Source: Epithemia pelagica (lineage: Eukaryota; Bacillariophyta; Bacillariophyceae; Surirellales; Surirellaceae). Taken from it: DNA of 64,000 bases. The notes under the pieces are model-generated. The model worked only from the letters and a program-made list of their open reading frames with translations, was not told the DNA's origin and did no database searches. Positions 30,025 to 42,383 of the stretch are shown here, piece after piece. Numbering within the stretch: position 1 is the first letter of the stretch; each line of letters starts with the position of its first letter. The DNA is taken from NCBI GenBank assembly GCA_946965045.2, contig OX337238.1, forward strand, positions 2,232,001-2,296,000, written 5' to 3'. The position numbers and the translations under genes were made by a program.

Positions 30025-30806
30025 GGTTAATTGCAGTAACTCTGTGAATTCTTTGACAGTCTGAAACAGAAAAGAGAAACAATGGGAAAGGGGCAGCAAA
30101 GATACGGTAGAAGATACACCGTTTTGCTATTCTTTGAGGGGCTAGCACGACGGACAGACGATGGCTGTGGCGTACGGCTAGTGTTGGTAGCTGATCATAG
30201 GCCTACAAATTCCAATTGGCTTCTCAAAGGAATCTATCGATTTGGATGAGGTTGAAAGAAGGTTAGTCAAAACCGTTGTTGATTTAACTAAATTGATTCC
30301 CGACAGAGCACTTTACCGCTAGCGACCATGGACTTGTACGTAGATAACAGGTCTAATAGGATCAGGAGGACGGGTTACAGAAGAAAGCCGCCTAAGAAAG
30401 TTGAATTGACTAAAACAGAACGATGCGTTCGTACCATTGTGGAAAGTCCAGGGTCTAAGCGATTCAAGCTTTGGTGAAGGAATAAACCTTTTGAGACGCC
30501 CGTCAAACCTTCTCATTTTGTGGAGTCTACCTTTATACATGTCTATTTTCTCAATCATAAAATGGACAAGAAATGGCGACAGTGTAGATCCACAAACCAC
30601 AAATGAATCCTACGTCCTTGAATTTTGGGACACATCTCTTCTCTTTTGTTTCTTTTTCGTCAAGTTCCAAGTTTAAAAAAGCCTCCACCTAGCTCATGAA
30701 TCTTGTTGGCAATGATGACCACCACCGCCCACACCCCCAACAACGACAAGAAACGGCATTGTATGCAATGAGTGTATTGAGTATAGAGTATTGGGTGGAT
30801 GAAGTT
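30025..30806. other. Intergenic, nothing recognised
   Basis: About 780 bp. No repeat, RNA gene or supported exon was recognised. Confidence 0.5.
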
Positions 30807-32648
30807 TTACTCGGTATTTTTCTGAACGACGTCGCCAAAACATGATACCGCGTTGGTTTGTGTGGGACAGCTGTCGTCGTCTCGACAGCGTCGCTTGAAA
30901 ATTTCCATATACGATTTCAGAACAGGATCCTCCTCTGTCTCTTCGTTTGTTTCATCGTCTGACGTTACGCTCCAACCCGAATCAGAAGTTTGATCATCGT
31001 ATTCGACCAAGTCGGCGAGATCAAACAAAACTACGTGTTCTTGGAACATGCCCACATGGCGCCAACGAACATCACATTGCTGGTACTTTTTGCCAGTTTT
31101 CTCCCTCATGTTTTTAATACCGGCTTCAACTTCATTCAATCTCTTTTCACGATCATTTTTCGGAATAGGTACGAAAATCGGCATGACCACTGCATAGAGA
31201 CTGCACATCTTGACGACGTCAACTTTTCCTTTCAAAAATTCGTAGCACTTAAACATATTGTCCTTCTCTTGCGTACATGCCTTTTCTGCTTCCTTTTCCA
31301 ATTCATCGTTCACAAAGACTTTCATCGCAACGAGATTTCCCGAGTCATCAAGTGCCTGGAAAACATTGGAACTGTTACCCTGACCGAGGTTTCCAACTAT
31401 ATAAAAGGCCCTATATGAGATGTTCTGGTGGTCCCGTCTGCAATAGAACGTGGATTCGACTTTCTTCCTTGCTCTTCGATAGACTTGCCGATTGTCGCCT
31501 CCAATTCACCCCACTCACACCGATCCGTGTTGTTACAAACTTGAAGTGCTCTCGAGAACAAGTAACTGACACCATCATGGAGATTACAGGTCTGCTTCTG
31601 GAAGGCTCTGAAGGCTTCCTTTGAAATTTTTAGAACAGTGTAGACAAGCTTCACCAGCTCGTGAGCCTTGTAATCCTTTTCGGAAACGTAGAGTACTCGC
31701 CCAGATGCGTTCTTCGTGAAACTTCCCCATTGATCGCCCCCCTGGCTTTTTGGCTTGGTAGGTGAGAGAGTCTGACCATCAGAGCCTGAATCATCGACCA
31801 AGGTTGGAGAGTCAGAATCTTTTTTGACTGTGTAAAAAATCGAAGGAGATTTCATTTGGGGTGGAGACTGTGATTGTGACATCAGCGTGGATGCTGAAGT
31901 CACAGTCTCCGCCCCAAATGAAATCTTTTTGTCATTTCCTACGTCGTTTTCGGTAAAACCTGAACCATGCTCAAGTTTCATTGCCGCGTCGCCGTTCTTG
32001 ACGGATCGAGTCAAATCTTCCGCCTTGAGAGAGCCGAGAAAAGACTCCTCAAAGGACGTCACCAACACCATATCGGTTGCGACGTTGAAAGCTTTCATTG
32101 CCATAGCATGATCAAATGCATGCCCTACGACACTCGTATAACTTCTCAACTCTTTCTTTGACGGCTGTTTGACCTCGATAGCAATCAACCCGACGTTGTC
32201 CCGACCACGGACTATCATGATGTCAGGGTGGCATCCAAAAAGGGTCCGTTCAAAATTTATTACAAGCTCCTCTCTTTCGAAAACCCTTTCCATTGCAAGT
32301 ATTTCAATGGCGTCAACAACAGCCAGCGAGGTGATGTTGCGGATGCCACCTAGGTAAGGTATGCGCGTTCTCATTGGAAAGCCTTTGCGGAAATCCCAGA
32401 AATGGTTGATAAGAGCCGACGAGAATTCCCAATAATCATCAAAATTTTCCTTCTCTAATTTCAGAACATCAGGAATCGATAGGTCGAATGTGTCAATTGA
32501 TTTTGACGTTGCTGTCCGCGGTGTAGCTAAAATTACTCTTCGAGACCAAACGAAAGTCCCCTGGTTGTGCATCCATCAAGGAAGCAAGGCCTCTGAACAT
32601 ACGTATTTCATATGCTTTTCGCATCCGCTTTTCATCGATATCTGACAT
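30807..32648 (-). CDS. Crinkler-type REase-fold nuclease fused to kinase-like domain
   Basis: My exon model is 32648-32603, 32526-31521 and 31437-30807, with introns of 76 bp (GTATGT...TTTTAG) and 83 bp (GTGTGA...TTGCAG). It gives 560 codons in frame; the start and first splice are tentative. The middle part carries a PD-(D/E)XK pattern: CHPDIMIVRGRDNVG, then LIAIEVKQPSKK. The C-terminus has a compact kinase-like domain: Gly loop VGNLGQGNSSNVFQA, then LVAMKVF. The catalytic loop CDVRWRHV and the metal strand VVLFDLADL replace HRDLKxxN and DFG. This loop resembles kinases attached to Crinkler proteins and related fungal families. The acidic tail is Asp/Glu-rich. Without the introns the frame would be broken twice, so a pseudogene is the alternative. 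Confidence 0.6.
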
Positions 32649-33454
32649 GTCATCCTCTTTCCGTCTCTTTCTGGAAGGCTGCAATGTTCGATCAGTGGAA
32701 TCAGTGTTTTCCGTCAAGCGGCGTGGTACATTAAAAAGATGTTGTGAGGGATTTAATTTGTTCACTCATTGCTTTATGCTGTCATGCGCAATTGATGGCT
32801 GTTCCTGCAGCAGTCTGGTAGCTCAATACCAGCCAGTAGCCCAGATAATTGATGCAATAGGCAAAGAGACCTACAATAGGTAGAATCTCAAAATCGAATA
32901 CAAATACTCTAGACAATCACAAATTCAAACTCACTGGTTTCGGCGCCGGTGTCCCTGCCGGCCCCAGCACTTCAGCCTTCGTTTCAGACAATTGCTCCTC
33001 TTCTCCCGTATTCATTGTTTGATATGATGCTTCACTCGCCTGTGGTGCAGGGTGAGAAGCGATGAATGAAGAAGGAATCGTTGTTGTGGAAGGTTAATAG
33101 ATGGAGCATGGAGCATGGAGCGATGCACAAAAGTACAAGGGATAAAATCATGAGCGGTCACCCCCCGATTCAGACGACAAAAGGGGAGTCAAAAGGGGAG
33201 ATTTCGTTCAGATGAGGGCGTACGTTTTGGGGGTGACTTGAAAATTGGGGATATTCGAATGCATAAGGCCGCCATGCGCGCGCCGGGCACGATCACGACC
33301 GGCGTCGCGATGGCATTTTTTGATTTTTGTCTGTTCTCAAGTTTCCGGTTTCCACTCCACTTCATCCATGGGATCATTGGGATGAATGCCATCATCATTC
33401 GGTAATCGTTCCATTGGCAACAAGAAGAAATAACCTTTCCAGAATCCACCAACC
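32649..33454. other. Intergenic, divergent promoters
   Basis: About 800 bp between the nuclease-kinase gene and the sulfotransferase. The frame upstream of 32648 stays open to 32765 with a basic RKRRK patch but no ATG, so a short 5' exon could exist. CG-rich palindromes lie near 33280-33305. Confidence 0.4.
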
Positions 33455-35338
33455 ATGGGGAACGACAAATCCGGAAATGAAGGTCCTTTTACTGGAAGGA
33501 ATCTTGCACCAGCCAAAAAGATCACGAAACGGAAATCGAACAACGAAGTTTGGAATTATAAATGTTCCATGGGAATGTGCATTCTGTTTGTTGTCCTGGC
33601 CAGTTTGTTGTTGGCTGGCTATTACACGTTGTTCGGGGGTGCATCAGAACAAGGTGCACACATTCGAGGGAGTGAACTGGGAACACCGTTACCATCTTAC
33701 GTCAAGCTTCCTTCCGACTTGATTGGTTTGACGTATAGTGGCAAGGATTTTCCCAACGATGCCGGAGTCGTTCCCACCTATTGGAATTGCTCTCGTGTCT
33801 CAGGAGATTGTGAAAACCGTCACAGCAGTCCTTTTTTCCATCGTCATGACGACTCGTCTGTCACCTGGGGACCCTGTTATGCCATTCATGGGTCGGTCGA
33901 GTGGAGAAATCAAGTGGAACAAGAATCCAATCGCAATGGACAATCTCCATCCATGTATGCCGAGTTGAACGACCATAAGATTGAAGAAGACACCCATATC
34001 AGTGGTTTGTGTCGACCTGGTTTTGTGATTTTGGGAGCTGGAAAATGTGGGACGAGGTGAGTGATGCGAAAAGATGTTTCGCTAAAACCGCGGTTTCCAT
34101 TGAAATTCTGACACAGGGTTTTAATAGCTCTCTCTACCATTACTTGACGAGTCACCCTCGTGTACTGCCTGCCAAAGAAAAGCAAATTCACTATTTCAAG
34201 GTACATCAAAGACGTTTGGCGTCTGTTGTTATACCTTACGTGCTTACTGAGTTCTGATTGTTTTCCGATGTCATTTAGTATTTTTTCGAAAAGCCCTTGA
34301 AATGGTACTTGTCGCACTTTCCTACCGCTGTGTCCTTTCTTGCTTCGGGATCTCTCATGACCGGAGAGGCGAGTCCAGGATACCGTGAGTCATGTCCTTG
34401 CCTTGTGAAAACTCTGACGGGTAATGTCAGATATATCTAACCTTATTTCTTACTATCACCGCTTGACCGCAGTCCCATATCCCGACGTGGCACCTCTCAT
34501 GGCAGAGCGAATGCCAGGATCGAGACTTATTGTTGTGGGCCGAGATCCCATTGATCGCATGTACTCGTCCTTTGTGTACAGCTACATTGATCCTACCATT
34601 GAACAGTTTCGTAAAAATCGCGTCAAGGGCGTTCCAGAAAATCTTACCGATGACGAATACAAGGAAAAGTACCTCTTTTCGTTTGAAGAAACGATGCGCG
34701 CCGAATTGAAAGTCCTTCGCAAGTGCCTGGCCGAACCCAATGGTTCCGCCATTGTCAAAGCGAGAGAGCGATACAAACACAGGCCTTGGTCCAAACCGTA
34801 CGTTACGCGCAACTCATCGCTGCCCTTACTGACCGATTTGGACAGCTTTTGTTATGGTCAGCGGGTCAACTCGACCGTTTTACGGAGGCAGTGGGCCGAG
34901 CTTGTGCGCGAAAACCCGGAAAAGATCATTCTCGATATCAGAACGCACTTGCTTCAATCTCACGTGGGTCGAAGTATCTATGTGCTGCCATTGGAGTGGT
35001 GGTATCTTCATTTTGATGCCAATGATATTTTCTTCTTGTGTACCGAAGACATGCGAGATTTGAGTGGTAACGGCATGGAACCCCTGCGAAAATGGTTGGG
35101 ATTGCCCACTTTCAACTTTTCGCAAGTCTTGAGTCAGGGTGCTTACAATGTGGGAGGACATCGAGGATACGACAAGGAAGTGACGTGGGACTCTTTAACT
35201 CAACCCAATGCGACGGGATCCTTTTCTCCCTCCAAGGTGATTCCCTTATCACCGGAATTTCGACAGGAATTAGAAGACTTTCTCCGACCCTACAATGAAC
35301 GTCTCTTTTCGTTGGTGGGGAAGCGATGTCAATGGTAG
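33455..35338 (+). CDS. Golgi-type carbohydrate sulfotransferase
   Basis: Transfers sulfate from PAPS to a glycan. Exons 33455-34056, 34128-34200, 34279-34384 and 34473-35338; introns 71, 78 and 88 bp. The type II layout is clear: a basic cytosolic tail ([10 protein letters not shown]), a membrane anchor ([17 protein letters not shown]), then the lumenal domain. The PAPS 5'-phosphosulfate loop [18 protein letters not shown] is rebuilt exactly by the first splice. The 3'-phosphate motif is [16 protein letters not shown]. Several N-x-S/T sites (NCS, NSS, NST, NFS, NAT) suit a lumenal protein. The acceptor sugar is not predictable. Confidence 0.9.
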
Positions 35339-35906
35339 TCGCAATGCGGTACTGTCACAACACGGATGATGGAACGTAGAAAATGAGGCTCATGTTGTTC
35401 GGTTTCCATGGTTCATTAGTTTGGGGAACCTTTCACCGTTGGGACAAGGGCTCGTGTTAAAACTAAAACAGATCTACACATGCTTGAACGAGGCTCCACA
35501 CATGTCGGAATCACCGTTACCAGACCACGAATTGAAACAGTTACTCTTGGCTACTGTATTGCACAACAGACCATCCAATCTGTGCATTGTTTCGTGCCTG
35601 CAGTCATGGCTAGGAGGGGGTTTGAAACGATGATTCTACAAGGGTGACAGCAAAAAGTCGTTTCTGTGTTTATCAATCAAACGATGATTACAAGGAATGT
35701 GAACAGTCTAAGATAAAGTTTCTACGGGTTTCGAACACCAAAAGAGATCACCAGCCAGGGCATATGTGTCCGCAGTTGGTTGCTTCTTTTCATGTTTGTC
35801 TATCGTGTATTTGGTCATGCCAATCGTGTGTGTACAAAATTCGAACTCTCAAGTCCGTGATGGAGGGAACGCCGTTCCGCGTCATCCAAAATGGACGTCA
35901 ACTCGG
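35339..35906. other. Intergenic, 3' regions of convergent genes
   Basis: About 570 bp. Nothing recognised. Confidence 0.5.
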
Positions 35907-37043
35907 CTATACCGAGACATTGTTGACGGCAATTCCAGCATGGGGAGCACAACACGAGACAAACCAGGCATTTTTCAAGTCATTGTACCGTGTCCGTGTC
36001 GTCGCAGCTTGTTCATCGGTGCCTCCACCCCAAACGGCCGTCTTTTCGGGTGTCCACGTCCGCAAGGTGCGTTTGACGAGTCGTTCTTCCAACAAGTGCA
36101 TTTGCGTCTCCAAGGCTGCCGCGTCCGTGTTGGCTACAGTCGAAGAGGCTTCCGAAGTGGCCACGACAAACCAAGAATCGTCCCACAAGGAAAGCAAGGG
36201 CTTCCATCGAGCAATTTCATCCTCCACCGATCGTTCCTTCCACATGTCATCACACGACAAGGCTGTCTGCAAGACACCAACGTCCTCCTCCGCCTTTTGT
36301 TGTTGGCCTTCCAACAAACCGAGAAGCAAATAGAGGCCTTCCACAATGACAATGTCGTCTTCTGGTTTGAGGTGGACGGCATTCGGAACCGGGTCGGAGA
36401 GTTCTCGAGAATAGGTGGGAAAGGAAAGAGTCGCGGATCGGTCGTCTTCTTTGGCGCGCGTCATATCTCGCACCATGGCTTCGGCATCAAAGGTCCACGA
36501 GGCACCCCGTCGTTTGATATCCAGGGATCGCTCTTTCAATTGTGCCTTGGAATAATGATAGCCATCCATGGGAATGACTGTGGCACGCACTCCATCGTAT
36601 TTGGAGGATGCATGGTGGTTGATCCGATCGGCGACGGCTTCCGTCACGGTACTCTTGCCCGCACCGGGGCATCCGGCGACCCCAATCCACAAACGACGGC
36701 GTTCGTGACCAGCCACACCGGCTTTGGCATCTTGGGCACGAAGTTCGTGCAATTTCGACACGGCCGAGTCGGCCAAGTTCTCGTAGGTGGATTCCATGAG
36801 TTCGACTTTTTGTGCAAAGGCCGCTTCCAATTCACGTACTTGTTGCTCCAACAAGCGAGTATCCGGCAAAAAATCGAGCGAGGACGATGGCGTAGTAGTA
36901 ATGGGTGCTGCTACAGACGGAGCAGTAGATGTAGCCGTAGGTGTACTTTGCAAGGGCTGAACCACAGGGTGTTGTTGTTGCACAGGCTGATGATTCGAAG
37001 AAAGGAGGAGAAAGGGGATCGCGGTGTCAAGTGCAAAATACAT
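35907..37043 (-). CDS. PRK/uridine-kinase-like P-loop kinase
   Basis: Start chosen at ATG 37043 (378 residues); the longer frame lacks support. A hydrophobic N-terminus (MYFALDTAIPFLLLSS) and a Ser/Thr/Pro/Gln-rich linker may be a targeting region. A coiled coil follows (LLEQQVRELEAAFAQKVELM). Walker A is GVAGCPGAGKSTV. Next is a PRK/URK signature PMDGYHYSKAQL and the strand IVIVEGLYLLL, then a helical lid containing ERLVKRTLRTW. The layout fits the phosphoribulokinase/uridine kinase superfamily members that are neither Calvin-cycle PRK nor classical uridine kinase. The substrate is unknown. Confidence 0.8.
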   Translation of the reverse strand: MYFALDTAIPFLLLSSNHQPVQQQHPVVQPLQSTPTATSTAPSVAAPITTTPSSSLDFLPDTRLLEQQVRELEAAFAQKVELMESTYENLADSAVSKLHELRAQDAKAGVAGHERRRLWIGVAGCPGAGKSTVTEAVADRINHHASSKYDGVRATVIPMDGYHYSKAQLKERSLDIKRRGASWTFDAEAMVRDMTRAKEDDRSATLSFPTYSRELSDPVPNAVHLKPEDDIVIVEGLYLLLGLLEGQQQKAEEDVGVLQTALSCDDMWKERSVEDEIARWKPLLSLWDDSWFVVATSEASSTVANTDAAALETQMHLLEERLVKRTLRTWTPEKTAVWGGGTDEQAATTRTRYNDLKNAWFVSCCAPHAGIAVNNVSV

Positions 37044-38136
37044 GGCGTTGGTTGGCTCACAGCGCGAGTAGCAAAAAAAAAGGTAAAGGGCGAAAAACTG
37101 TGAGACCCCAAAACTCCAAACCAAAGAATAGAATGTGTCACCATGATGTCATCCACAGAATTGATTCCTTATCACACGACACAACACGTGAATTGACATC
37201 GACGATTGGTGACACGGCTATTGACACTCCGATGTATTTGTATGCGTTTGGAGGGAATCTTTGATCCGGGACTCAAATTATCCAATCAAATCTCGTACCT
37301 ACGTGGCGTCCGACGTGGTGCCCATCCTGCCAGCAATTTGCCGCATCATCCAGACTGCCACCAAAAGTACTAGCGCTATCCGCAAGCAGCTGTCTCGGGT
37401 AGCTAACAGCTGGACCATGGGCGACGAACCTCGAAAATACAATCCTCCCAACGGCAAGGCCATGGGAGTAGGTATACTTGGTGTGCAATCTGGAATCTGG
37501 AAGTGAAACGGATGTGGATCGGCTACATCTTGTGTTGCAGATGGGAGAATATTTCGGGTGTCAAGATTCCTGCTGAGCGACTCATCTAGATACTTCCTAG
37601 AACATTGCAAGAGTAGCAAAACGTTTCGTTGGCTGGAGTATTCGCGTATTCCTGATTGGCCCGGTGAAGATTCAGATATCAGTGCGAGATATCTTTTATT
37701 GTACGGACGCTCACGCTTGCTTTTCCACAAGCCACTCCTCTCGATCTTGTACCGAATGCATTGCCGCACTGGAAATGTTGGTGCCGGTCCTCGACATGGT
37801 GTGAGTGTGGGAGCGATAGAACGAGCTCCGAGTCCAGAGGTTTGGGACAACAATGGTCTCGTAGATTCGCAGTGATTTAGCAGCAGAGTAATTGTCTGTT
37901 GTGTCTGCTACTCTCTAGAGAAGATTCCTCCACCATTGTTGCGTTCCTTCAAGGAGATCTCATGTCGTTGGTCGTTGTGTTTCCTTGCGCGGGTATATGC
38001 GGGATATTCAGTCGCACCACCACCAAATGTAGTCGCACAGCCCGCCCTTTTTCCGCGCGCGTTCCCGTCGCCTTCGCGGATCTCATGATGGTCATGTTGG
38101 TTTCCATATTCTCTCACGGAGAAAGAGAGAGAGACC
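37044..38136. other. Intergenic, divergent promoters
   Basis: About 1.1 kb between divergent genes. Opposing open frames at 37261-37506 (+) and 37299-37853 (-) overlap and neither resembles a family. A CG-rich palindrome (CCGCGCGCG) lies near 38055 and a (GA)n tract just before the downstream start. Confidence 0.4.
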
Positions 38137-39605
38137 ATGACGATGAAACAACAAGGACGGAACCATGACCGAGTGGACAAACCTTATCATCGTGGACCAA
38201 ATCATCGTCGAAAAGAAGCCAGGCACGGAGCACCCGCGATGCAGCAGGGCCAGCTCAAGACACTCCAGAAATGCGTCTCTCGAATCAATGTGATTCTGTC
38301 GATTGGCTTTGCTCTCATTCTTGTCACAACCTGCCTCATGCTGCAAGAAATGAACCTCGTTTTCTTATCGGCATCCAATATCTTTGGGTCAATCCACAAC
38401 GTCCCCGATCCATACCAAAAACCACCACCTCCCATGACTATTTTGGTCCAACTCTCGGGTGAATTTGGCAATCACTTGAGCAAATTGGCATATGGACGAG
38501 CCTTACAATTGTGGTTGCAAGAGGAATATGGTGTAAGCGACAGTCAATTGGTTTTGCGGCACCAAGGAGGACGATACGCCTATAAGTGGGAAAAGACGCA
38601 GGCCGATTTGAAACGATGTTTTCCGTGGACGCAATCGCTCAACTTTTCCCAAGGAAATGACGACCCCATCTACCAAGACTTTGTGGAACAATACAGCAAA
38701 AATCAAACGTCTCCACTCTACAAACGATTTCATGGCATTAATGGTGTGGTAGACCAACCTCTCTCGCCTGACGGAACAAGGCAGGATCCACATGCAATTG
38801 TGGCACGCACCTTGCATTCTGTTGTTCAAGCGTACCGAAAAGCGGATTCCTCTCCCTTTATTCTCTACGCGGATCAGTTTGTTCATGGCAATCACTTCTT
38901 TTTGGAGCTATACTACAGCGAATTTCGCAAAACGTTTGAAATGTCCTTGGACTGTTGTCCCATCAACGCCACAGTTCCTCAAGGCGATGAAACGGTTGTG
39001 GTACGAAACCAAACAGATGGCAAAGGAAAGATGTTTGATCATGTTCCTTGTTTTGTAACTGTGCACTGACCCATGCGTGTTTTTTTTTGTTTCAGCATAT
39101 TCGAAACTATATGCAAGAAATGCCGCGCAAACGTGGAAAGGCGACCGTGTATGAAGAAGCCGATCCCACCACCATGGCGCATCGAATTTTGGGCCATTTG
39201 CAACCCCCTCGTGACAGGGTGGTCCTGTTGGGACCAACCGTACCAGGTCGGTTCCGAAACAACTCTACTGGTGCATGGACCGTGTTGCGCGACCATGCTA
39301 CGGCCTTGCGAGAACGGGGCCTTTCGGTTCGCATCGTCAACAAGACACACGCCCCCAGCAACGAGACGTCCCTTGTCGATATGGAGGATTTTTGCTTCTT
39401 ACTACGTGCGCAAAAAGAATTGGTGGGGCTGCAAGCGTCCACCTTTGTGTATTGGGCATCCATTCTGGGACAGGCCAAAACCGCGCAGTTGTATTCCATG
39501 GATTGGTCCAATTCGAATACTTCCGCATCGCATACCAAAGTGGGCTTTTCAACGGACCCGCGCATCCAGTTTGTCACCGTCAAACCCATGGACAGGATGA
39601 ATTAG
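38137..39605 (+). CDS. Type II membrane glycosyltransferase, GT11-like
   Basis: Exons 38137-39000 and 39096-39605 joined in phase 0 across a 95 bp intron (GTACGA...TTTCAG). About 457 residues. A basic N-terminus precedes a membrane anchor (INVILSIGFALILVTTCLML). The motif VQLSGEFGNHLSKLAYGRAL aligns with the G-x-GNQLFQYA motif of alpha-1,2-fucosyltransferases. The splice makes VVHIRNYMQEM, the place where such enzymes carry a basic H-x-R motif for the nucleotide sugar. The C-terminal part (DMEDFCFLLRAQKELVGLQA, STFVYWASILG) fits the donor-binding half of a GT-B fold. Fucose specificity is an inference; similar diatom proteins are often left unnamed. Confidence 0.6.
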
Positions 39606-40088
39606 ACCCTGTATCGATTCCTGTAAAAATTGATTTTTTGCGTTTCCTCGGTCACCATATCTGGCGTCAGTACCATCCTAGACAAAGTAGAAGGAGTCGA
39701 TTGGTCAGGTACAGACACTATAGGTGCTCTATTTTGCAGGCACCAGTTTCAAGCAGCGTTGTCGAAGAGTAATATATTCTGCATTCTCACGTCAGTGGCA
39801 AGTGGCAATGTGCGTGCGCAACAAGCCAACAGTTCTTGTGTCCACCTTGTCTTGTCGAAATCATTGGTAGGTCGCCCGGTGTGACAGCAAACGTCCTGAT
39901 AACTTGTCTTCGAATACTTAGCAGATGAAGCCAAAGGGGCAATTTCGCCACAAAAAGGATACGGTTATAAAGACGTTGATATAACGCTCACTTGCTCCTG
40001 ATTATTTGGTCTTGAGGATATCGTTGTTGATCTCTTTCATTCGTGCCGTCGGCATGGGTGAATGAGACCTGGAGAACATTCATTACAG
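39606..40088. other. Intergenic, possible unrecognised 5' exon
   Basis: About 480 bp. The next gene must begin here or slightly downstream, because its first recognised exon lacks an ATG. Confidence 0.4.
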
Positions 40089-41231
40089 AGAGTCAATCGA
40101 TCGGGAGCTTGGCATTCCTCTGTGGATTAAATTAAATACGAGTCGGGAAGTTCCAAATGGAATTGAAGATGGCCCGGTGAAGGAGAAGAAAACCAACGCT
40201 TCTGCCAAAATTGATCAACTGACGGCGGAACTCGAGAAAGGAAAACAATCCCAAAAACTACAGGACCTACAAAAAGAGGACGTCCAAGATGATAATTCTG
40301 ATGACGACGAGGGTGATTCAGACAAGGGTGGTTTCTGTGGGTCAATGAACCTTCAAACGCAAGTGGTATTGGGAGTTGCAAGTACTTCTCTTGTCATCAA
40401 CATTGTCGCCATGGCTGTTGAAGCTGCCACAATAATGTACATTGCAGGCATATTAGCGGTTCTCATGGCACCGGTTGTTTTCGTCCTCCAACTCAAACTG
40501 AAAGACACTGACTGTAAGTGCCACTCTCAGCAAGGATTTTGAATCCGGAAATCGCTCTGATTGGCTCACTTTTCCACATTTCAGCCATGAGAAAAGTTCA
40601 AAATGCTTTGAGAAGTCACGTGAATAGACTGCAGGATGAGAACAATAAGCTGACTGCTGAAACGAATGTACTTGAGGAAGAAGTTACGAAGTTGAAGGAT
40701 CTTGAGAAAGACCTTGAAGAGATAACTTCTGCGCAAGGAGCCAGTGCAGACGAATTTCGTCAGCTTGTCAAAGAGAACCAGGAGTTGATCGAGAAACAAA
40801 GCGTACGTATGATGAACAACTACTGTTTCCACCACAGACCTTGTCTCACTCTCAATTTTCCTTGTTCCTGGTGGTTTTAGGCCGCGGTACGTCATAGCAC
40901 TGCCCAAGTGTTGACCTCTGTCGTCATTGGTTCCGATCTAAATGCCGATGGAACAATATCGGAAACTGAGTTGAAAAGACTCGAGATTCGGCTCAAGGCA
41001 TTTCCAGGTATTTCTGTAGATACGACGGCGATGCGAGGGTCGTTGGCCGCGTCGGGGGGAAGCGTCGGTCGACTTTTGGAAATGGCGCACAAATTATCCA
41101 AGCAGCAATCAACGTCGGGGAACGTTGGAAGTAATCGCGTTCCCACAGCTTTCTCAATTGTTACCGCCGAATGTGAGAAAGAGGGCTCTGATGATGACAA
41201 CGAGGGGATTGAGTTGTCGGTTAGTGCGTAA
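40089..41231 (+). CDS. Membrane protein with coiled coil and EF-hand, 5' end unresolved
   Basis: Recognised exons: about 40089-40513, 40585-40802, 40881-41231; introns 71 and 78 bp. The first exon follows a plausible acceptor (CATTACAG), and its frame is open without an ATG, so an upstream exon is missing. Order of parts: a charged segment with DNSDDDEGDSDKG; a hydrophobic hairpin of two helices (VVLGVASTSLVINIVAMAV, MYIAGILAVLMAPVVFVL); a long coiled coil rich in Glu/Lys (NRLQDENNKLTAETNVLEEE); one canonical EF-hand loop DLNADGTISETEL; a Ser-rich tail. I do not recognise the family. A calcium-responsive membrane-associated protein is the simplest reading. Confidence 0.65.
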
Positions 41232-41480
41232 GGAGAATGACCTTGTTTATCTACCTAGGAGTAGTTCAGATGAATAAACCGTCAGTCGTCAAAACGTAAT
41301 ACTCCCAAGTAGGAAGGGAGTAGGAAGATAGCTGAGTCCTGGATTATTCGTTCAGTCGCATGTGGCGTTGATGGAAAGATACACGATTGGATGATGTCTT
41401 GACACATCTGTCATTTGACGCCAAATTCCAATGCTAGATCTGGTCTGTGCTTCTGATTTCCTTGTCAACAGAACAAAACC

Positions 41481-42383
41481 ATGGTGGTCAAGCCTGGAAT
41501 GTATCCGCTCGTGACATTGTGCCTAGTAATCTCGCTGTCCCTCACAGCAACAGCCTTTGTGCCCGAAGGTCGATCCGGGAGGGTACTGCAGAGGCAGTAT
41601 GTGGAGCAGCTTCCGTTCCAACCGTCGGCGGCGCACCGTCGCTCTTCAGTGTCATTGAATGCCTTCTCGCAAGAGCAGCAAGAGGTGGAAGTGAGCTCAT
41701 CGGAAGTGGAGCGACCGGACCCGTCCATTCTACTCTCGGCTAAAGGGGATTCGGCTCAACGGTTTGGCTTTGTCGCCATTTGTGCCTCATTGGCCGTTGG
41801 TACCTACTTGGCCGTGGACCTGTTGAGTGCCATTGAATGGATTCTTCCTGATAATTGGTTTGATCTCTGGAGGGATTATACGTGGCCTGTTCCGCTCGGA
41901 TTGATTTTCCTGGCCGCGGGTGTCGCACACTTTCTTCAAAAGGATGCCTTCATCGCCATGGTCCCACCCCCAGGCACGTGGGGTGGTCTTTGGAAGGTAC
42001 GTCACCATCGAAAATGATGCGAACAATGAACGATGGAGTAATGTTATTGACGAGTTTCTCTATGTATTTGCTTTCAGGTGCCCGCTCCCGGTGCGGACAA
42101 GTTGGGTTTGACCTACGAGGAATTTCATACCTATTGGACGGGCATTGCCGAAATTGGGGGTGGACTCTTGTTGATTTTCGGAGGTCTCAATCAAGCCCCT
42201 CAAGTCCCCGCCTTTTTGCTCTTTTTGCTTACTGCTGCTGTCACGCCAGCCAACATTTACATGGCCACACACGATGTCCAACCACCCGGCCTTCCTCCCA
42301 TTCCCTATCCTTTGGGCCATTTCTACCGGGGACTTGCACAATGCATTCTCTTGGCCTTTTTCTTCAAACTCACCTTTCAGTAA
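41481..42383 (+). CDS. Plastid DoxX-like membrane protein
   Basis: Exons 41481-41996 and 42078-42383, phase 0, 81 bp intron (GTACGT...TTTCAG). About 273 residues. The signal peptide ends TATAFVPEG, a good ASAFAP-type plastid motif, followed by a Ser/Arg-rich transit region. The mature part has about five hydrophobic helices. [20 protein letters not shown] and [14 protein letters not shown], with a later HFYRGLAQ, match the DoxX-like membrane family, whose biochemical role is mostly unknown. Location: plastid membrane, inferred. Confidence 0.75.

Noticed and set aside
37299-37853. 184-codon minus frame and an overlapping plus frame at 37261-37506
   Set aside because: The two overlap, neither has recognisable motifs, and composition does not favour either strand.
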